A stretch of DNA of 58,293 bases from assembly GCA_003153435.1 (NCBI GenBank), contig PLYR01000105.1, positions 1 through 58,293 on the forward strand, read 5' to 3'. Origin of the DNA: Bacteroidota bacterium. GTDB lineage: Bacteria > Bacteroidota > Bacteroidia > Palsa-965. A model generated the notes under the pieces. That model was not told the origin of the DNA. It saw only the letters and a program-made list of their open reading frames with translations, and made no database searches. A program made the position numbers and the translations under genes. Below, piece after piece: positions 6,511-16,605 of this stretch (positions are counted from its first letter, which is position 1; every line of letters begins with the position of its first letter).

Positions 6511-8715
6511 CTACCTGACCAGGGTGACCCTTCCGATATATTTTTCCCTCGATTTACTAACCTCATTTCTGAATTCAATTTTCCAGACATATACGTCTTC
6601 CTGGCATTTGGAACCTTTATAAGTCCCATCCCATCCGCTATAGATATCATTGGTACTGAATATCAACTCCCCCCAGCGATTAAAAATCATAAAATTGTAA
6701 TTCGTCACTCCTTCTATCACGGGTTTAAAAACATCATTCAAGCCATCTCCGTTAGGGGTAAAGGCATTCGGAATCCAGTATTCAAAATATGAATATACTT
6801 CCACGGATAGGAAAAAAGTATCCGGGCAACCAAACTTATTAATATAGATTTCACTGACCAGATAAGTTCCCGGTACTTTTGGAAAGGTGTGAGTGATGGA
6901 GTCCTGACAAACCGCCTGGGTGGTTCCGTCTCCGAAATTCCAGATACAAGTGCAACTGTCTCCTCCATGACCCAGGTTCGTAAAAGTTACGGTTGGGTTC
7001 TTCGCAATCACAGAAAGTGAATCGGCTTTAAAAAGCACTTCCGGGGCAGGGTTAACAGTTATGGCCAAAGGGCCGGCAAAATGAAACGTATCCAGACATC
7101 CATGAGTGGTGATCACCGTAAGACTCACATTATACGTCCCGGTATCTGCATAAATATGACTGGGGTTAGCAAGATTGGAAGTGGTGCTATCACCGAAGGT
7201 CCATAAATAAACCGGGCTCAGTATCGCAGAGACCGCCGGAATCGTGAAGCTTGCTTTATAAGGTGCACATCCGTTGAGTTTTGGAATGACATAGTTCATG
7301 ACCGGAAGTGCAAGTACCACGACCGAATCCTTAAACGTAGTCGTGCATCCATTCGCCTTTACACTCAGAATGACCGGAAAGGTTCCGCTGCTGAGGTAGT
7401 GAACTCCGACAGGGTTTTGGAAAGTAGAGGATGAAGGTGCTGCTGAGAGGCCAAACTGCCATTGAAAAGTAGTGTTCGCAGGCATCGAGCCTCCGGCAGA
7501 AAAATTGAAACTGTTTCCCGTAATACATTGGGGAGCAGGAGGAATGAAAGTGGGATGAAGCGGAGGATAAACATGAAAGGTGGTCACTCCGGTATCTGCA
7601 CAGCTTGTACCTGGGTTACAGATGAGGGTGACATGATAGGTACCGCTGTCGGCATAAATATGTGTCGGAGTAAAGAGACTTGAAGTATCTCCATCTCCAA
7701 AGTTCCAGAGATAAGTTGTTGCGTTTAGACTGGTATTCAAAAAATGGACCGTATCACCAGAACAGAAACTGACCTGTGCTGGGATAGATGATACAGGCTT
7801 TGGAACGCATGCAACCACATTAAACTGAAAATCTCGTTTGTTCGTACTCAGCAACACGCCATGTCTGTATTCCGAAACGCATACAGCCACCACCCACTGT
7901 CCGATTGTATTGGGAGTACCGGTGAGTAGACCAGTGACCGGATTGATGGCAAGGGCCGGGGATGCACTCATAGGATTGCTCCCCGAATAGGGTGCGATAT
8001 AAGTCACAAACGGGTATGGAGGAGGTGGAGGTCCGGTTGGACAAGTAGCAGGACATCCGGCTCCGGAAGGAGGGTATGTGGTTGAGCTGACGATGGGACA
8101 ACAGACGGAGGCACCATCAAATGCATCACACAAAGAATAAACGAGCGAATCGGCATCAGGGTCGGTTGCTGAATTATCAAACGAAAGCTGAGCATTCGCA
8201 CACAAATAGATGGGTGGGAAATTCCGGTATCTGGGAGAACTATTGATGGGGATCGTGGCATTATCCGGGATCTGAATGGAATAAGTAGCGCCGGTGCTTC
8301 CAGGATTTAGCAAATTAAGAATCGTATTGTTCCTGCAACAACGTTGGTAAACCAAAGTATAGCCACCCGGACCTGCAGGTAATGTTTTAACCCCGGTATA
8401 AACCGCTTCTTCTACGCAGGCGGTAGTAGGAGCAGCTGAGCATGAATTGATGGTAGCGGGCAACTGAGTGGCACCCGGAAACGCAAGCCCCAGGCTGTCT
8501 ATGAGAATATTGTTTTTATTAAATACCCAAATCCAGGCCGTAGAATCATAAGGAGTATTCCCGGGGGTGCAGTCACGATAAAGTTTGAGGGTAATCCGGT
8601 AATTATTCCCGCCGAGGTAATCATAGAATATTTCTCCGCCTACTATATGCTTCGCCTGACCACTTACCCAAGTAAGTGCGAAGAGGAAGAACAGGAAGAG
8701 CATTCGCCTTTTCAT
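6511..8715 (-). CDS. Secreted PKD-domain protein with gliding-motility-type (T9SS type B) C-terminal domain
   Basis: Surface or secreted protein of 734 aa. MKRRM then a hydrophobic stretch LFLFFLFALTWVSGQA form a signal peptide; this start (8715) gives a better signal than the upstream ATG at 8748. A Bacteroidota-specific N-terminal region (HIVGGEIFYDYLGGNNYRI) is followed by about four PKD-like beta domains with WNFGDGxT or WTFGDSTT motifs. The C-terminus, WIPNAFTPNGDGLNDVFKP to YIGRVTLVR, is the CHU_C/gliding-motility-associated domain that directs export through T9SS. No catalytic domain is visible. By family, such proteins serve in adhesion or gliding. It stands alone, divergent from the M20 peptidase. 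Confidence 0.9.
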   Translation of the reverse strand: MKRRMLFLFFLFALTWVSGQAKHIVGGEIFYDYLGGNNYRITLKLYRDCTPGNTPYDSTAWIWVFNKNNILIDSLGLAFPGATQLPATINSCSAAPTTACVEEAVYTGVKTLPAGPGGYTLVYQRCCRNNTILNLLNPGSTGATYSIQIPDNATIPINSSPRYRNFPPIYLCANAQLSFDNSATDPDADSLVYSLCDAFDGASVCCPIVSSTTYPPSGAGCPATCPTGPPPPPYPFVTYIAPYSGSNPMSASPALAINPVTGLLTGTPNTIGQWVVAVCVSEYRHGVLLSTNKRDFQFNVVACVPKPVSSIPAQVSFCSGDTVHFLNTSLNATTYLWNFGDGDTSSLFTPTHIYADSGTYHVTLICNPGTSCADTGVTTFHVYPPLHPTFIPPAPQCITGNSFNFSAGGSMPANTTFQWQFGLSAAPSSSTFQNPVGVHYLSSGTFPVILSVKANGCTTTFKDSVVVLALPVMNYVIPKLNGCAPYKASFTIPAVSAILSPVYLWTFGDSTTSNLANPSHIYADTGTYNVSLTVITTHGCLDTFHFAGPLAITVNPAPEVLFKADSLSVIAKNPTVTFTNLGHGGDSCTCIWNFGDGTTQAVCQDSITHTFPKVPGTYLVSEIYINKFGCPDTFFLSVEVYSYFEYWIPNAFTPNGDGLNDVFKPVIEGVTNYNFMIFNRWGELIFSTNDIYSGWDGTYKGSKCQEDVYVWKIEFRNEVSKSREKYIGRVTLVR

Positions 8716-8953
8716 TGTTCCTGAATATAAACAAGCTAAGGTATCCAAATTAGCCCGAACAGCAATGCACTTATCCTGTTTTTCCCTTCATTCATCGATA
8801 TATTCAGCGATTCAATCAATGAAATCAAGGGATATTCCTGTTTGGCAATCAATGCTGGTTTAGAAGAGGATAGCGACCCTGAAATTTATTTTGAGCGATT
8901 TATTGGAATACATTAGGAATTGGAGCAGAGGTTTTAGATTTTTGCTTGCCGTT

Positions 8954-8965
8954 CGGGATATCCCG
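8954..8965. other. Perfect 12-bp palindrome upstream of the M20 peptidase gene
   Basis: CGGGATATCCCG lies 40 bp before the peptidase start in the divergent intergenic region 8716-9004. It could be an operator half-site pair or a small hairpin, but it has no T tract and one copy is weak evidence. The rest of this region shows only weak promoter-like sequence, for example TAGATTTTTG at 8935-8944. Confidence 0.25.
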
Positions 8966-9004
8966 TTCAGGAGGCATAAATACCAGGACTAAAACCCCGA
9001 TCAA

Positions 9005-10378
9005 ATGGAAGAGATTAAATCATATGTTGCCAAGAATCAACAACGCTTTTTAGATGAGTTATTTGTACTCCTTCGCATCCCATCGGTCAGTGCCGATCCC
9101 AAACATGCACCAGACATTCTAAAAACTGCGGATGCTGTAAAAGAAAAACTTATTGCTGCCGGTGCAGAAAAAGTTGAAATCATGTCGACTGGTGGAAACC
9201 CTATCGTATACGGTGAAAAGATAGTGGACCCCAAACTGCCAACCATTCTTGTTTATGGTCATTACGATGTTCAGCCTGCTGATCCTATTGAATTGTGGAC
9301 CAGCCCTCCGTTTGAACCGGTTATTAAAGACGGGAAAATATATGCAAGAGGAGCCTGTGATGATAAGGGGCAAATGTTTATGCATGTGAAAGCATTTGAA
9401 CTCATGATGAAAACAGGAACCCTGGCCTGCAACATCAAATTCATGATTGAAGGAGAAGAAGAAGTCGGTTCTTCCAACCTGGGTCCGTTCATCCGCAAAC
9501 ATAAAGACAAGCTTAAAGCTGACGTTATTCTCATTTCAGATACTTCCATCATTGCAAATGATGTTCCTTCGATCACCGTTGGATTGCGTGGTCTCACCTA
9601 TGTGGAAGTAGAAGTTACCGGACCAAATATCGATCTCCATTCAGGAGTGTATGGAGGTGCAGTCGCAAACCCGATCAATGTGCTTTGCAAGATGATCGCT
9701 TCCATGCATGATGAGAACAACCATATTACCATTCCCGGATTCTATGATAAAGTGGTTGAATTGAGTAAAGAAGAAAGAACCGAGATGGACAAAGCTCCCT
9801 TCGATCTGAACACCTATAAGAAGAATCTGGAAATTGGTGATGTCCGGGGGGAAAAAGGATACAATACCCGTGAGCGTACATCCATCCGTCCAACTCTGGA
9901 TGTGAATGGAATATGGGGAGGATATACTGGAGAAGGCGCTAAGACTGTTCTGCCCTCGAAAGCGTTCGCTAAAATCTCTATGCGTCTTGTGCCCAATCAG
10001 GTTAGTGAAGAAATCACAGTTATGTTTCAGAAATATTTTGAGAGTATCGCACCGGCTTCTGTAAAAGTGGTGGTCAGGCCTCATCATGGAGGCAGCCCGG
10101 TGGTTGTTCCTACGGATACCATTTCCTATAAAGCAGCCAGCAAGGCTATGGAGCAGAGCTTTGGAAAAAAACCAATTCCTGCCCGTGAAGGAGGAAGCAT
10201 CCCCATCGTTGCCTTGTTTGAAGAAGTGCTTGGTCTGAAATCAATCCTGATGGGATTTGGTCTGGACTCCGATGCCATACACAGTCCGAACGAACACTAT
10301 GGAGTCTTTAACTACCTGAAAGGGATTGAAACCATTCCACTGTTCTACAAATATTTTGCAGAATACAGTAAAAAATAA
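9005..10378 (+). CDS. M20 family metallopeptidase (dipeptidase/CNDP-like)
   Basis: Zinc-dependent cytoplasmic exopeptidase of 457 aa. Members of this branch cleave dipeptides or short peptides. Metal and catalytic motifs are present in order: YGHYDVQP with His86 and Asp88, GACDDKGQ with the bridging Asp near 120, EGEEEVGS (149-156) with the general-base Glu, an Asp in ISDTS, the dimerisation-domain HSG, and a late metal His in DAIHSPNEH. No signal peptide is visible. I cannot name the exact substrate. The first gene of a four-gene plus-strand run; a short hairpin (10383-10402) follows. Confidence 0.93.
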   Translation: MEEIKSYVAKNQQRFLDELFVLLRIPSVSADPKHAPDILKTADAVKEKLIAAGAEKVEIMSTGGNPIVYGEKIVDPKLPTILVYGHYDVQPADPIELWTSPPFEPVIKDGKIYARGACDDKGQMFMHVKAFELMMKTGTLACNIKFMIEGEEEVGSSNLGPFIRKHKDKLKADVILISDTSIIANDVPSITVGLRGLTYVEVEVTGPNIDLHSGVYGGAVANPINVLCKMIASMHDENNHITIPGFYDKVVELSKEERTEMDKAPFDLNTYKKNLEIGDVRGEKGYNTRERTSIRPTLDVNGIWGGYTGEGAKTVLPSKAFAKISMRLVPNQVSEEITVMFQKYFESIAPASVKVVVRPHHGGSPVVVPTDTISYKAASKAMEQSFGKKPIPAREGGSIPIVALFEEVLGLKSILMGFGLDSDAIHSPNEHYGVFNYLKGIETIPLFYKYFAEYSKK

Positions 10379-10382
10379 TCAG

Positions 10383-10402
10383 ACCCTCCCTCCGGGGAGG
10401 GT
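10383..10402 (+). terminator. Hairpin after the M20 peptidase gene
   Basis: ACCCTCC (10383-10389) pairs with GGAGGGT (10396-10402) over a short loop, followed by TTTAAG. The T tract is short. It probably separates the peptidase from the lipoprotein gene, with some read-through. Confidence 0.5.
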
Positions 10403-10410
10403 TTAAGCCA

Positions 10411-10935
10411 ATGGAAGTGAATCCCTCTGTCCGAGTTGTTTCCCGTTCTTTACGCAACCTCTCCTTCCTTCTCTTTCTTGCATTCACCGGTTGTTCGGGT
10501 TTCAAGGAGGTCCAGATTACTCAGATTTCAGGTGTCAAAATATTGAAAATTACCGATAAGGGTATAGACATGGAGATCGGCATGAAAATTCTCAACCCGA
10601 ATCATTATGGATTTACCATTTATCCCTCGAGCTTCGACATCAACCTTTCCGGCACCGACCTTGGCACTGCCGTCCTTAATCAAAAGGAAAAAGTGAATGC
10701 AAACTCAGAAGACGTTCACCTGTTTCAGATTACCACTACTTTTGGCAAGCTCCTCCAGGGTGGATTGGGAAGTGTGCTTGGACTTTTCACAAACAAGAAT
10801 GCAGAGATTGAGATTAAAGGAAATCTGAAAGCCGGACGATTCCTTTACCGGAAAAGTATCCCTATTGACCGGAAACAAAAAGCAGCTATTGATAACCAGT
10901 CGGGAGGCTCTATTCTGGACCTCTTTAAGAAGTAA
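10411..10935 (+). CDS. LEA-type-2-like lipoprotein
   Basis: A 174-aa protein with an N-terminal hydrophobic stretch NLSFLLFLAFTGCSG. The Cys following FTG is a good lipobox, so the mature protein is probably lipid-anchored in the envelope. The body matches the LEA14/WHy beta-sandwich pattern: a hydrophobic strand, then MKILNPNHYGFTIYPSSFDINLSGTD-type sequence with the conserved N-P and a following G-F-x-I. In this fold the sandwich binds or stabilises envelope partners; no enzyme residues are visible. It ends 3 nt before the DUF255 gene, so the two are probably co-transcribed. The start at 10411 is 9 nt after the hairpin; an inner Met is absent before the signal. Confidence 0.75.
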   Translation: MEVNPSVRVVSRSLRNLSFLLFLAFTGCSGFKEVQITQISGVKILKITDKGIDMEIGMKILNPNHYGFTIYPSSFDINLSGTDLGTAVLNQKEKVNANSEDVHLFQITTTFGKLLQGGLGSVLGLFTNKNAEIEIKGNLKAGRFLYRKSIPIDRKQKAAIDNQSGGSILDLFKK

Positions 10936-10938
10936 TCC

Positions 10939-12993
10939 ATGTCGCGCGACACCTCTTCAACAAACAAGCTGATTCACGAAAGCAGCCCTTATCTGCTACA
11001 ACATGCCCATAACCCGGTTAACTGGCAAGGTTGGAATGAAGATGCATGGAAACAAGCACGTGAAGAAAACAAATTGGTTCTCATCAGTATTGGTTACAGT
11101 GCCTGCCACTGGTGCCATGTCATGGAACACGAAAGTTTTGAAGATGAGAATGTAGCCAGAATAATGAATGACCATTTTATCTGCATCAAAGTAGACCGGG
11201 AAGAACGGCCGGATGTGGATCAGATTTACATGTCGGCTGTTCAACTCATGACCGGGCATGGAGGATGGCCTCTCAATTGCTTCGCCACTCCTGACGGACG
11301 ACCTGTTTACGGAGGCACCTACTTTCCGAAAGACAAATGGATGAATGTCCTCTTTAATCTTTCGGATCTCTGGAAAACCGAACCGGAGAAAGTTCATGAT
11401 TATGCTGCGCAGCTCACAGACGGGGTAAGACGATCGGAACTCATTGTGGCCAAAAATGAGCAATCCCCGATCCGTTTTGACTCATTAGCAAAATCGTGGA
11501 ATAATTGGTCGAAGCGGATTGACAATACGGAAGGAGGTCCTAACAAAGCTCCAAAGTTTCCACTTCCGAATAATTATCTCTTTTTACTCCATCTTGGTCA
11601 GAGCAGCCTGACAGATCATACCTTGAGGGAAGGGATAAACAGGCACCTCCACCTGACCTTGAAGAAAATGGCATTCGGTGGTATTTATGACCAGGTAGGC
11701 GGAGGGTTTGCCCGCTACTCTACGGATACACTCTGGAAAGTGCCGCATTTTGAAAAAATGCTTTATGACAATGCCCAACTCATCTTTCTTTATTGTGAAG
11801 CCTGGTTGGTGAATCCCGACCCGCTATACAAAACGATAGTCTACGAAACACTTGCTTTTATTAAACGGGAACTGACTTCACGAGAAGGATTCTGCTATTC
11901 GGCACTCGATGCTGATTCGGAAGGAGTAGAAGGCAAATATTATATTTGGACAGAAGAAGAGCTAAAAGAGCTTTGCGGAACTGACTTCCCCTTACTGGCT
12001 GCTCTTTTGAGCGTTGACGAGGATGGCTTGTGGGAACATGAGGAGTACATCCTGCTGCGGAGGGAAGAAGAGGATGAGCTATGCACTAGATTCAATCTTT
12101 CAAAAACGGAATTAAAAGAAAAGACAGACCGGCTCAAGGCGAAACTGCTGGTTCGTCGCGAGCAACGTATCCGGCCTGGCCTGGACGACAAATCGCTCAC
12201 TTCCTGGAACGCGCTGATGATTTCAGCCTGGGTTCAGGCTTATAAAGTCTTTGGTGATCCTGACTTCCTCCAATCTGCTTTACTTATTGCCGAACATATT
12301 CAAGCCAAAGTAAGCAAACCCGATGGTGGACTTTTTCATACCTACAAAAACGGGAAGGCAGGTATTAATGGGTTTCTGGAAGATTATTGCTTCTACACCG
12401 AATCTCTGATAGCGCTGTATGAAGTTACTTTCGATGAAAAATGGCTTATGAAGGCAAGTCAACTATGTGACTACACCTTGAAATATTTCTATGATCCGGA
12501 AAGCAAGTTTTTCTGGTTTACCTCTTCTCAGGATCAGCCGCTCATTTGCAGAAAATTTGAGCTATCAGATAATGTCATTCCTTCCTCCAACTCATCCATG
12601 GGCAAATGCCTCTTTCTGCTGGGCCATTTTACAGATAATCCGGATTATCTTGCAAAGGCAGAGCATATGTTGCAACAGGTGCAGGAAGAACTTGAAGGAT
12701 ACGGAGCCGGATATTCTAACTGGGGTATACTTCAGCTCAGGATGCTCCAGCCCCTCTACGAGGTGGTGTTTGTTGGTAAAGATGTTGATGAAAAACGTGA
12801 AATTATTCAAAAACATTACTTTTCTAATGTGATCTTTGCAGGTAGCAGCTCTGAATCTTCCATTCCTCTTTTGAAAAATCGTTTCAAGGATGGACAGACC
12901 CTGATTTATGTGTGCAGGGAAAAATCCTGTCTGGCTCCGGTTTCGGATCCCGGCGAGGCTTTGAAGATGCTGCAGGAAGACTATGAAAATTAA
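10939..12993 (+). CDS. Thioredoxin-fold DUF255 protein (YyaL/SPATA20 family)
   Basis: A 684-aa cytoplasmic protein of a family found from bacteria to human SPATA20. The N-terminal thioredoxin-like domain has [25 protein letters not shown] sequence and the redox motif [14 protein letters not shown] with Cys56 and Cys59. The C-terminal two thirds is an (alpha/alpha)6 toroid similar to glycan epimerases and hydrolases, with [17 protein letters not shown] and [18 protein letters not shown] as landmarks. The exact reaction is unknown. It starts 3 nt after the LEA-like gene and overlaps the next gene by 11 nt, so translation is probably coupled. Length is normal. Confidence 0.92.
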   Translation: MSRDTSSTNKLIHESSPYLLQHAHNPVNWQGWNEDAWKQAREENKLVLISIGYSACHWCHVMEHESFEDENVARIMNDHFICIKVDREERPDVDQIYMSAVQLMTGHGGWPLNCFATPDGRPVYGGTYFPKDKWMNVLFNLSDLWKTEPEKVHDYAAQLTDGVRRSELIVAKNEQSPIRFDSLAKSWNNWSKRIDNTEGGPNKAPKFPLPNNYLFLLHLGQSSLTDHTLREGINRHLHLTLKKMAFGGIYDQVGGGFARYSTDTLWKVPHFEKMLYDNAQLIFLYCEAWLVNPDPLYKTIVYETLAFIKRELTSREGFCYSALDADSEGVEGKYYIWTEEELKELCGTDFPLLAALLSVDEDGLWEHEEYILLRREEEDELCTRFNLSKTELKEKTDRLKAKLLVRREQRIRPGLDDKSLTSWNALMISAWVQAYKVFGDPDFLQSALLIAEHIQAKVSKPDGGLFHTYKNGKAGINGFLEDYCFYTESLIALYEVTFDEKWLMKASQLCDYTLKYFYDPESKFFWFTSSQDQPLICRKFELSDNVIPSSNSSMGKCLFLLGHFTDNPDYLAKAEHMLQQVQEELEGYGAGYSNWGILQLRMLQPLYEVVFVGKDVDEKREIIQKHYFSNVIFAGSSSESSIPLLKNRFKDGQTLIYVCREKSCLAPVSDPGEALKMLQEDYEN

Positions 12994-13969
12994 TCAACTC
13001 ATTTCAATACTTTTTCTGTTTCTTGCTTCGAACCTCTCTGCTCAGGTATTCGAACTCAACCCCTCCGATTACTTTTCCTTCGAACCTGTTTTCAGGCATG
13101 ATTACATTGTCAAAAACAAAATCAGGTCGGTTAGAGCTGCCATTGTCTACAAGCGGGACAATGAACCTATAGAAGACAAAGGCCTCACCAAGTCATGGGA
13201 GTATGACGAAGATGGATTTCTTACCCGCTATTATTACACCAGCATTCATGGATTTGTGAATAAGGTAGTGGCCCATCCGGCCGTTATGCGAAGGGGAAGA
13301 AAGATCTCAGGAGCTTACACCACGGAAGAACCAGTCTATTCATATGATACCGTCTCGACAGCCTACTTTTATAACCCTAAAAAACAAATCATTCTTCGCC
13401 GAACACGGGACGGGGATTATTACAGTTCCATCTACTATGAATACGATGCCCAGGGAAATATCCGGAAGCAGCAGGTATTTAGAGAAACCAATGCAAGTGA
13501 AAACAAAAATACATTCAAGCTTGGAGTACAGAATCTTTTGTCGACAGAAGAATTCACCTATGAAAAGCGTTCACCCAGGCAGACTAAAAGAAAGCATCTG
13601 AACGATGAAGGCAAGGTTTATAAAGAAACCATTTTAAATTACGACAGCGTCGGACATCTCCTCGATGAGAATAGCAGCTATACGGTAAGCTGGATGAGGT
13701 CTTCCACCAAAATGACTTATGACTCCAAAGGAAAGATGATTCTGAAATCGTATACCTCTAATGAGAATGGGGATGAGTTGACTAAAAGTGAATACAAATA
13801 CACCGCTTCAAATATGGTGGATATTGAAAACCGGTTTAAGGGGGATATCAGATATTATGAATTCAACTACCTCTATGATAAGCAGACCAATATGCTCACC
13901 TCCCATTTTGTAAGGGAAGAACTGAATAAAGCCATTGTAATCGTAAAGTATTCCTACCTCTACTACTAG
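12983..13969 (+). CDS. Secreted YD-repeat-like protein of unknown function
   Basis: A 328-aa protein with a clear signal peptide ([21 protein letters not shown]). The body is rich in Tyr, Asp, Lys and Asn. It carries repeated segments of the form YExDxxGxxxxxxY, for example [28 protein letters not shown] and [13 protein letters not shown], which resemble degenerate RHS/YD repeats forming a beta sheet. No toxin, protease or anchoring domain is visible, so it is not a complete RHS protein. It overlaps the end of the DUF255 gene by 11 nt and ends on a CTAG shared with the convergent trpS. I do not recognise a function. Confidence 0.7.
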   Translation: MKINQLISILFLFLASNLSAQVFELNPSDYFSFEPVFRHDYIVKNKIRSVRAAIVYKRDNEPIEDKGLTKSWEYDEDGFLTRYYYTSIHGFVNKVVAHPAVMRRGRKISGAYTTEEPVYSYDTVSTAYFYNPKKQIILRRTRDGDYYSSIYYEYDAQGNIRKQQVFRETNASENKNTFKLGVQNLLSTEEFTYEKRSPRQTKRKHLNDEGKVYKETILNYDSVGHLLDENSSYTVSWMRSSTKMTYDSKGKMILKSYTSNENGDELTKSEYKYTASNMVDIENRFKGDIRYYEFNYLYDKQTNMLTSHFVREELNKAIVIVKYSYLYY

Positions 13970-14934
13970 TATCCCAGAGTGGCTCTCACCCTCTTCAAAA
14001 CTGCCTGGGCAATTGTTCTGGCCTTATCCGCTCCTAGTTTCAATTTTGCATCCAGGAGCTCTTTGTTATTCATAAGCTCATTGTACATTTCACGTTCCTT
14101 TCCGAACCGTGTAAGTAATAAGTCAAGCAATGCTGCTTTGGCGTGTCCGTATCCATATCCACCCTTTGTGTAATTCAAGCGCATCTCGGTCACCTGATCG
14201 GGTGATGCAAGTAAACGGTACAAGGCAAAAACATTGCAGGTATCAGGGTTCTTGGGTGCTTCCAGGGGAGTAGCATCTGTGACGATACCGGCAATAACCT
14301 TCTTTAGTTCCTTTTCCGGAAGGAATATATTGATAAAGTTGTTATACGATTTACTCATCTTTTGTCCATCCGTTCCGGGAACAATCATCACTTTTTCGTC
14401 GATGAGAGGGTCTGGCACCACAAAGGTTTCTCCGCAATGGCTGTTGAATGATTTCGCGATATCACGTGTCATCTCCAGATGCTGAAGCTGATCCTTTCCT
14501 ACAGGGACAAAATTTGCATCGTATAAAATAATATCCGCTGCCATGAGCACGGGATATGTAAACAAGCCAGCATTTACATCACTCAGTCGCGACGATTTAT
14601 CTTTGAAGGAATGCGCATTTGCCAGCATTGGAAACGGCGTGAAACAACTGAGGTACCAGGTAAGTTCACAAACCTCTGTGACATCGCTTTGCCTGTAAAA
14701 AATATTGCTTTCTGTATCAAATCCCATAGCAATCCAGGTGGCCGCAGTGGCATAGGTGCTTTCACGCATGAAAGACGGGTTTTTGACAGAGGTGAGCGTA
14801 TGAAGATCGGCAATAAAGAAAAGAGATTCATTGCCGGCTTTCTTGGAAAGTTCGATGGCAGGCAGGATGGCTCCGAGGATATTACCCAGATGCGGGACAT
14901 TGGTACTTTGCACACCGGTTAGGATTCTGGACAT
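13966..14934 (-). CDS. trpS: Tryptophanyl-tRNA synthetase
   Basis: Class I aminoacyl-tRNA synthetase that charges tRNA-Trp. The 322-aa length is normal for the compact bacterial form. The HIGH-like motif is PHLGN (14-18) after LTGVQSTN. KMSKS is present at 192-196. The tryptophan pocket sequence YPVLMAADIILYDANFVPVGKDQLQHLE is intact. It is preceded by an Ig-like lipoprotein gene 29 nt away. A TATATTTA element (14959-14952) with TTG 17 nt further upstream suggests it may also have its own promoter inside the end of that gene. Its stop TAG shares the palindrome CTAG with the convergent YD-like gene, so no terminator fits between them. Confidence 0.97.
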   Translation of the reverse strand: MSRILTGVQSTNVPHLGNILGAILPAIELSKKAGNESLFFIADLHTLTSVKNPSFMRESTYATAATWIAMGFDTESNIFYRQSDVTEVCELTWYLSCFTPFPMLANAHSFKDKSSRLSDVNAGLFTYPVLMAADIILYDANFVPVGKDQLQHLEMTRDIAKSFNSHCGETFVVPDPLIDEKVMIVPGTDGQKMSKSYNNFINIFLPEKELKKVIAGIVTDATPLEAPKNPDTCNVFALYRLLASPDQVTEMRLNYTKGGYGYGHAKAALLDLLLTRFGKEREMYNELMNNKELLDAKLKLGADKARTIAQAVLKRVRATLGY

Positions 14935-14963
14935 GGGTATAATTTAGAATGTAAATATAAGAC

Positions 14964-16595
14964 CTATTTAATATACCAATCAACTTCCTGATCCCAATTA
15001 GATCTGATGGTGACAGGCTGTATGTAATATAAAACATGCTCCGGTTGAATCTTCTTCAGATAGTCTCCGGGGTCCCATTTTCCATTGTTATTGGAATCGT
15101 AGATGAATCGAAGCCTGTACTTTGCAGGAGGAAGGTATTCGAAGAATAATTCTTTGTTGCCTGTAACATTGGCTTCCCTCACGATCCCATCCTGCTCATC
15201 CAGCAGCTGCAACACATAGTGTCCGGCTGCAATATGCAGATTGAGTTTTAAAGTGCCATAATATTTAAGTTCCTGCATATGAAAATTAATCTTCACCGTA
15301 TCATTATAGAACCCATAAATATCCTTGAACGACTTTGGAGCCAGATACAGTTTATATTTTCCATTTTCTTTAAGCGGGTGGAGTGAATCTTTCCAGGAAT
15401 AAAAACGGAGGTTTCTTTCCGGATGAAGGGGTCTAATCTGCCCGGGCTTTATGAGGTTCACTTTTATGGTATCTTCTGTAAGCACAACTTTAGTTTCTGA
15501 TGGTGTCAGGTCGGTAACGGGGTTATCAAACTCAAAGGTGATGGGGCTATTCAAATCAAACAATCCCCGACCGACATTTACCTTGACCGACAAGCTTGCC
15601 TTTTGGCCTTTTCGCTGCGCAAGCATTTTATCATAAGTAATAAGCTTGTAACGGAGGGTGTCAATGACCTTATCTTTATCTCCTACCTCCAGAATAAGAG
15701 AATCAGAAGAAGGAGGGGTGAACCAATAAATAAGGCTATCTCCTGCCCCATTCTTTTCTACAAATGTTTTATATTCTGGTCCGGCTTTAAAGTTGAGCGC
15801 TCTGAACTTTATGTCTTCCACAGGTTTATTAAAGGCGAGGACTATCTTCCCACACCCCGCCTGATAAGCCTTACGAAGGTATTGTTTGTGAGGCTTTTCG
15901 GTAAAGAGCATGAAATTTGCAGTATCATTGTGCGTGAGTACGAGGTTCTGATTTTTAAAGCCAGACAGTTCTCCTTCATTGAATTTATAATTACCATTTC
16001 CATCTTTCAGTGCAAACAGCTTATAGGTAGCTGGTTTTATATTGCTGATCCGGTAATTTCCATTTGCATCGGTCCGTCCGAAATAAGACGGAAGGCGTTT
16101 GTAGGGAACAGAATCACCGAGTTTATTATAGAGCATCACCAAAACTCCTTTTTCCGGAACCAGTGTAAGTGCATTCAGTACATTTCCTGTAAGAGCTAAT
16201 GAATCTACATAAGTACCTGTTGAAAACACATAGCGAAAATTACTGATAGGATTATTTTCGTGCAGGTCCTGAATGGCGTTCCCGAAGCTTATGGTATAGG
16301 TGGTACTGTCTTTTAAAGGTTCACGGAATTCGATGCTAAGGCTTTTATTTTTTACTTTAATAATGGGCTGCTTATCCATCGGTGGAGAGATGATAAGCTG
16401 AGAATTGAGATCTTTGAGAACAATGTATTCATCAAATTCAATTTCCACTGTCTTGCTATGAAACAGGGTTGCTGCACTGTCTGGAGTATAAGATCTGGGA
16501 AACGGAGGAGTTTTGTCGGGCCTGCCTCCTGAGGGGGGTACAATCTGAGCGCAGGAAGCGAGAAACAACAAACAAAAAGGAATCCATTTATTCAT
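14964..16595 (-). CDS. Lipoprotein with N-terminal bacterial Ig-like domain
   Basis: A 543-aa envelope protein. MNKWIPFCLLFLASC is a lipoprotein signal with Cys15, followed by the family signature AQIVPPSGGRPDKTPP. The first 120 residues match the Ig_5/SbsA-like Ig fold (HSKTVEIEFDEYIVLKD). A middle region (about 135-225) resembles a carboxypeptidase-like or SdrD-like beta domain with GNYRISNIKPATYKLFALKDGNGNYKFNEG. A second such stretch is near the end (YDSNNNGKWDPGDYL, calcium-loop-like). Function is unknown; the family is widespread and usually single-copy in Bacteroidota. It lies between msrC (10 nt upstream) and trpS, on the same strand. Confidence 0.82.
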   Translation of the reverse strand: MNKWIPFCLLFLASCAQIVPPSGGRPDKTPPFPRSYTPDSAATLFHSKTVEIEFDEYIVLKDLNSQLIISPPMDKQPIIKVKNKSLSIEFREPLKDSTTYTISFGNAIQDLHENNPISNFRYVFSTGTYVDSLALTGNVLNALTLVPEKGVLVMLYNKLGDSVPYKRLPSYFGRTDANGNYRISNIKPATYKLFALKDGNGNYKFNEGELSGFKNQNLVLTHNDTANFMLFTEKPHKQYLRKAYQAGCGKIVLAFNKPVEDIKFRALNFKAGPEYKTFVEKNGAGDSLIYWFTPPSSDSLILEVGDKDKVIDTLRYKLITYDKMLAQRKGQKASLSVKVNVGRGLFDLNSPITFEFDNPVTDLTPSETKVVLTEDTIKVNLIKPGQIRPLHPERNLRFYSWKDSLHPLKENGKYKLYLAPKSFKDIYGFYNDTVKINFHMQELKYYGTLKLNLHIAAGHYVLQLLDEQDGIVREANVTGNKELFFEYLPPAKYRLRFIYDSNNNGKWDPGDYLKKIQPEHVLYYIQPVTIRSNWDQEVDWYIK

Positions 16596-16605
16596 TTCTC
16601 TGCTA

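Noticed and set aside
8954-8965. CGGGATATCCCG as a terminator
   Set aside because: It has no T tract and lies upstream of a gene; it could be an operator but one copy cannot support that.
9119-9502. Minus-strand ORFs opposite the M20 peptidase gene
   Set aside because: The plus strand has all metal motifs of the family; the minus-strand frames have no recognisable pattern.
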